Shown here: piece after piece, positions 50,871 to 52,092 of the stretch
How the letters are laid out: every line of letters begins with the position of its first letter
Numbering within the stretch: the stretch's first letter is position 1
Assembly (NCBI GenBank): GCA_003223875.1
Contig: QHWY01000091.1
Location: 1,445 to 53,536 of the forward strand
Source of the DNA: Acidobacteriota bacterium
GTDB lineage: Bacteria > Acidobacteriota > Terriglobia > 20CM-2-55-15
Reading direction: 5' to 3'
DNA length: 52,092 nt
Program-made: the position numbers and the translations under genes
Notes under the pieces: model-generated
What the model saw: only the letters and a program-made list of their open reading frames with translations
Told to the model about the DNA's origin: nothing
Databases searched by the model: none

Positions 50871-52092
50871 TCAGAAGAAATACTTGATCGCGAACTGCAT
50901 GATTCTCGGGTCCAGAGCACCGGTCACCTGACCAAACGCCCCGCTGTTGAAATTGATGGTCAGTTTGTTGATATCCATCCTGACGCTATTCGTGATGTTG
51001 AAAGCCTCCGCGCGAAATTCAAGCCGTTGTCTTTCAGTCAGCCGAAAGCTACGTGAGAGCGCAGCATCGAATTGCCAGGTGCCGGGACCGGCAACGCTGT
51101 TCGCCCCGACGTTGCCGAGCGTGCCGGGCACCGGCAACTCGAATGCATCCGGATTCAGAAATCGCTGGATCGATTTGTCGCCATACGGGTTCGACAACAG
51201 ACGGTTCACGCGTTGGCCCAGTCTGTCTGCGGGCCTGTCGGTGCTTCCGCCCGAGGAGTTTAGAATGCCGGTTAAAGCGATATCAGAGCTGGTCACAATG
51301 CTGAGATAACCTCCGGAGAGAATTTTGAAGATCGGAGCGACGCGCCAACCCGACGCTACGTGCCGCAAGGTTGAGTTCGAGAACTGCGGTACTTCGGCCA
51401 CACCTGACAAATTGAAAATATGACGCCGATCCGTCTCACAATTGCCGCGGTCGAAATGGCGATTCTGCGGATTGGAATATCCCCCGTCGGCATTGCCAGA
51501 GTTCGCTGTGTTTGTGGTCACCGGATCACTGATGCAATGCGACCATGTGTAGTTACTTGTAAGCGTCACGCCCCGAGCAACTGGACGCTGAACCGAAAGC
51601 ACCAGCCCATGATAGCTGGCCGTGGCACCGCTATCGATACGGTTCACCGTTCCGAAGTATCTGCCGTACTGTGGATTTTCCAGAGCGAGCACGCGGCGTT
51701 GAATTGTGTTCGTCGGCGTTGAACACAGGCCTGGCGCTGGGAGGCCGAATTGTCCCGCGGTGCAACTTCCAGGAATGTACACGGCGGGATTCAATTGTTG
51801 GAGCGCCCACAAATGAGCGCTCTCGGTCCCAAGATAACTGGCCGACAAAAGCCAGTTCGACCCAACCTGTCTTTGTAAGCTGAGATTCCACTGCGAGACC
51901 ATCGTGTTTTTGGTGTCGTAATCGATAGCCGTGACAACCCCATTCAGGGGCCAAGGCGTGTTGCGGTCCCAATCCTTTCCGAACGGCATCGGGAATGGAT
52001 CCCCGCCGGGATACGTCGCCCACGGATTGTCCAGGTTCACACCGGTAATGATGTTCCGTTGACTTGTTGGCGGGGCATTGCTCAAACCGACC
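50871..52092 (-). CDS. TonB-dependent receptor, C-terminal part (5' end outside the window)
   Basis: The frame is open to the end of the window, so only the last 400 or so residues are seen. They are a beta-barrel portion of the acidobacterial Oar-like receptor type: SQWNLSLQRQVGSNWLLSAS, YLGTESAHLW, LTSNYTWSHCISDP, GNCETDRRHIFNLSGV and RLEFRAEAFNITNSV. The protein ends in IKYFF, the usual aromatic signal for barrel insertion. Such receptors import large ligands across the outer membrane. It lies upstream of the Mo-hydroxylase operon on the same strand. Confidence 0.88.
   Translation of the reverse strand, partial: VGLSNAPPTSQRNIITGVNLDNPWATYPGGDPFPMPFGKDWDRNTPWPLNGVVTAIDYDTKNTMVSQWNLSLQRQVGSNWLLSASYLGTESAHLWALQQLNPAVYIPGSCTAGQFGLPAPGLCSTPTNTIQRRVLALENPQYGRYFGTVNRIDSGATASYHGLVLSVQRPVARGVTLTSNYTWSHCISDPVTTNTANSGNADGGYSNPQNRHFDRGNCETDRRHIFNLSGVAEVPQFSNSTLRHVASGWRVAPIFKILSGGYLSIVTSSDIALTGILNSSGGSTDRPADRLGQRVNRLLSNPYGDKSIQRFLNPDAFELPVPGTLGNVGANSVAGPGTWQFDAALSRSFRLTERQRLEFRAEAFNITNSVRMDINKLTINFNSGAFGQVTGALDPRIMQFAIKYFF

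Overview
The window reads as chromosomal DNA of an Acidobacteriota member, most likely an aerobic soil or subsurface heterotroph. The evidence is protein style rather than a marker gene: an acidobacterial-type TonB-dependent receptor with an aromatic C-terminus, several secreted families typical of that phylum (DUF6152, a paired exported family, a sedolisin with a long C-terminal region), quinoprotein and multiheme cytochromes, and many small dispersed palindromic repeats. No rRNA, tRNA, CRISPR array, prophage or intact transposase was seen.

Layout. 1-4277: a 42-bp tandem hairpin array, an octaheme cytochrome c, an ABC ATPase, and a divergent cytochrome-PQQ dehydrogenase. 4373-12091: a co-directional proteostasis and housekeeping run, tig-clpP-clpX-lon-engB-rho. 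12184-14892 (minus): an ABC-2 exporter (ATPase, permease, exported protein). 15144-17126: a GT2-TPR-GT9 fusion. 17127-18227: a small HTH gene in a gene-poor patch, then an HU-like protein. 18345-23761 (minus): gamma-carbonic anhydrase-hisS-aspS-mutL. 23840-30142: radical SAM protein, ferritin-like/VIT1 iron transporter, small outer-membrane-like protein, aconitase and a truncated CBS fragment. 30357-33311: queuosine-precursor transporter and a three-gene minus-strand operon of secreted proteins. 33582-42330: accessory catabolic region with a maleate-isomerase-like enzyme, MFS transporter, bicupin, AtoE-type transporter, D-2-hydroxyacid dehydrogenase, a 4,5-dihydroxyphthalate-decarboxylase-like protein and a secreted metallo-beta-lactamase-fold protein, with a ClpS-like gene between them. 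42742-52092: FmdB-type zinc ribbon, S53 peptidase, DUF4159 protein, a Tat-exported molybdenum hydroxylase (Fe-S, Moco and FAD subunits) and the 3' part of a TonB-dependent receptor gene.

How genes work together. Trigger factor, ClpXP and Lon fold and degrade cytosolic proteins. The ABC-2 trio probably forms one exporter. The Mo hydroxylase has the PaoABC layout with an extra Fe-S cluster in the FAD subunit. The 33582-40885 block looks like uptake and catabolism of a small dicarboxylic or aromatic acid, but the substrate is not evident.

The most unusual feature is the dispersed DNA. At least five palindromic repeat families occupy the gaps, often starting within a few bases of a stop codon. 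One family has CTCCCCTCCTAAGTT inverted termini around interchangeable palindromic cores. In one place a repeat supplies the C-terminal codons of a gene, and in another a repeat marks the exact breakpoint of a truncated gene.
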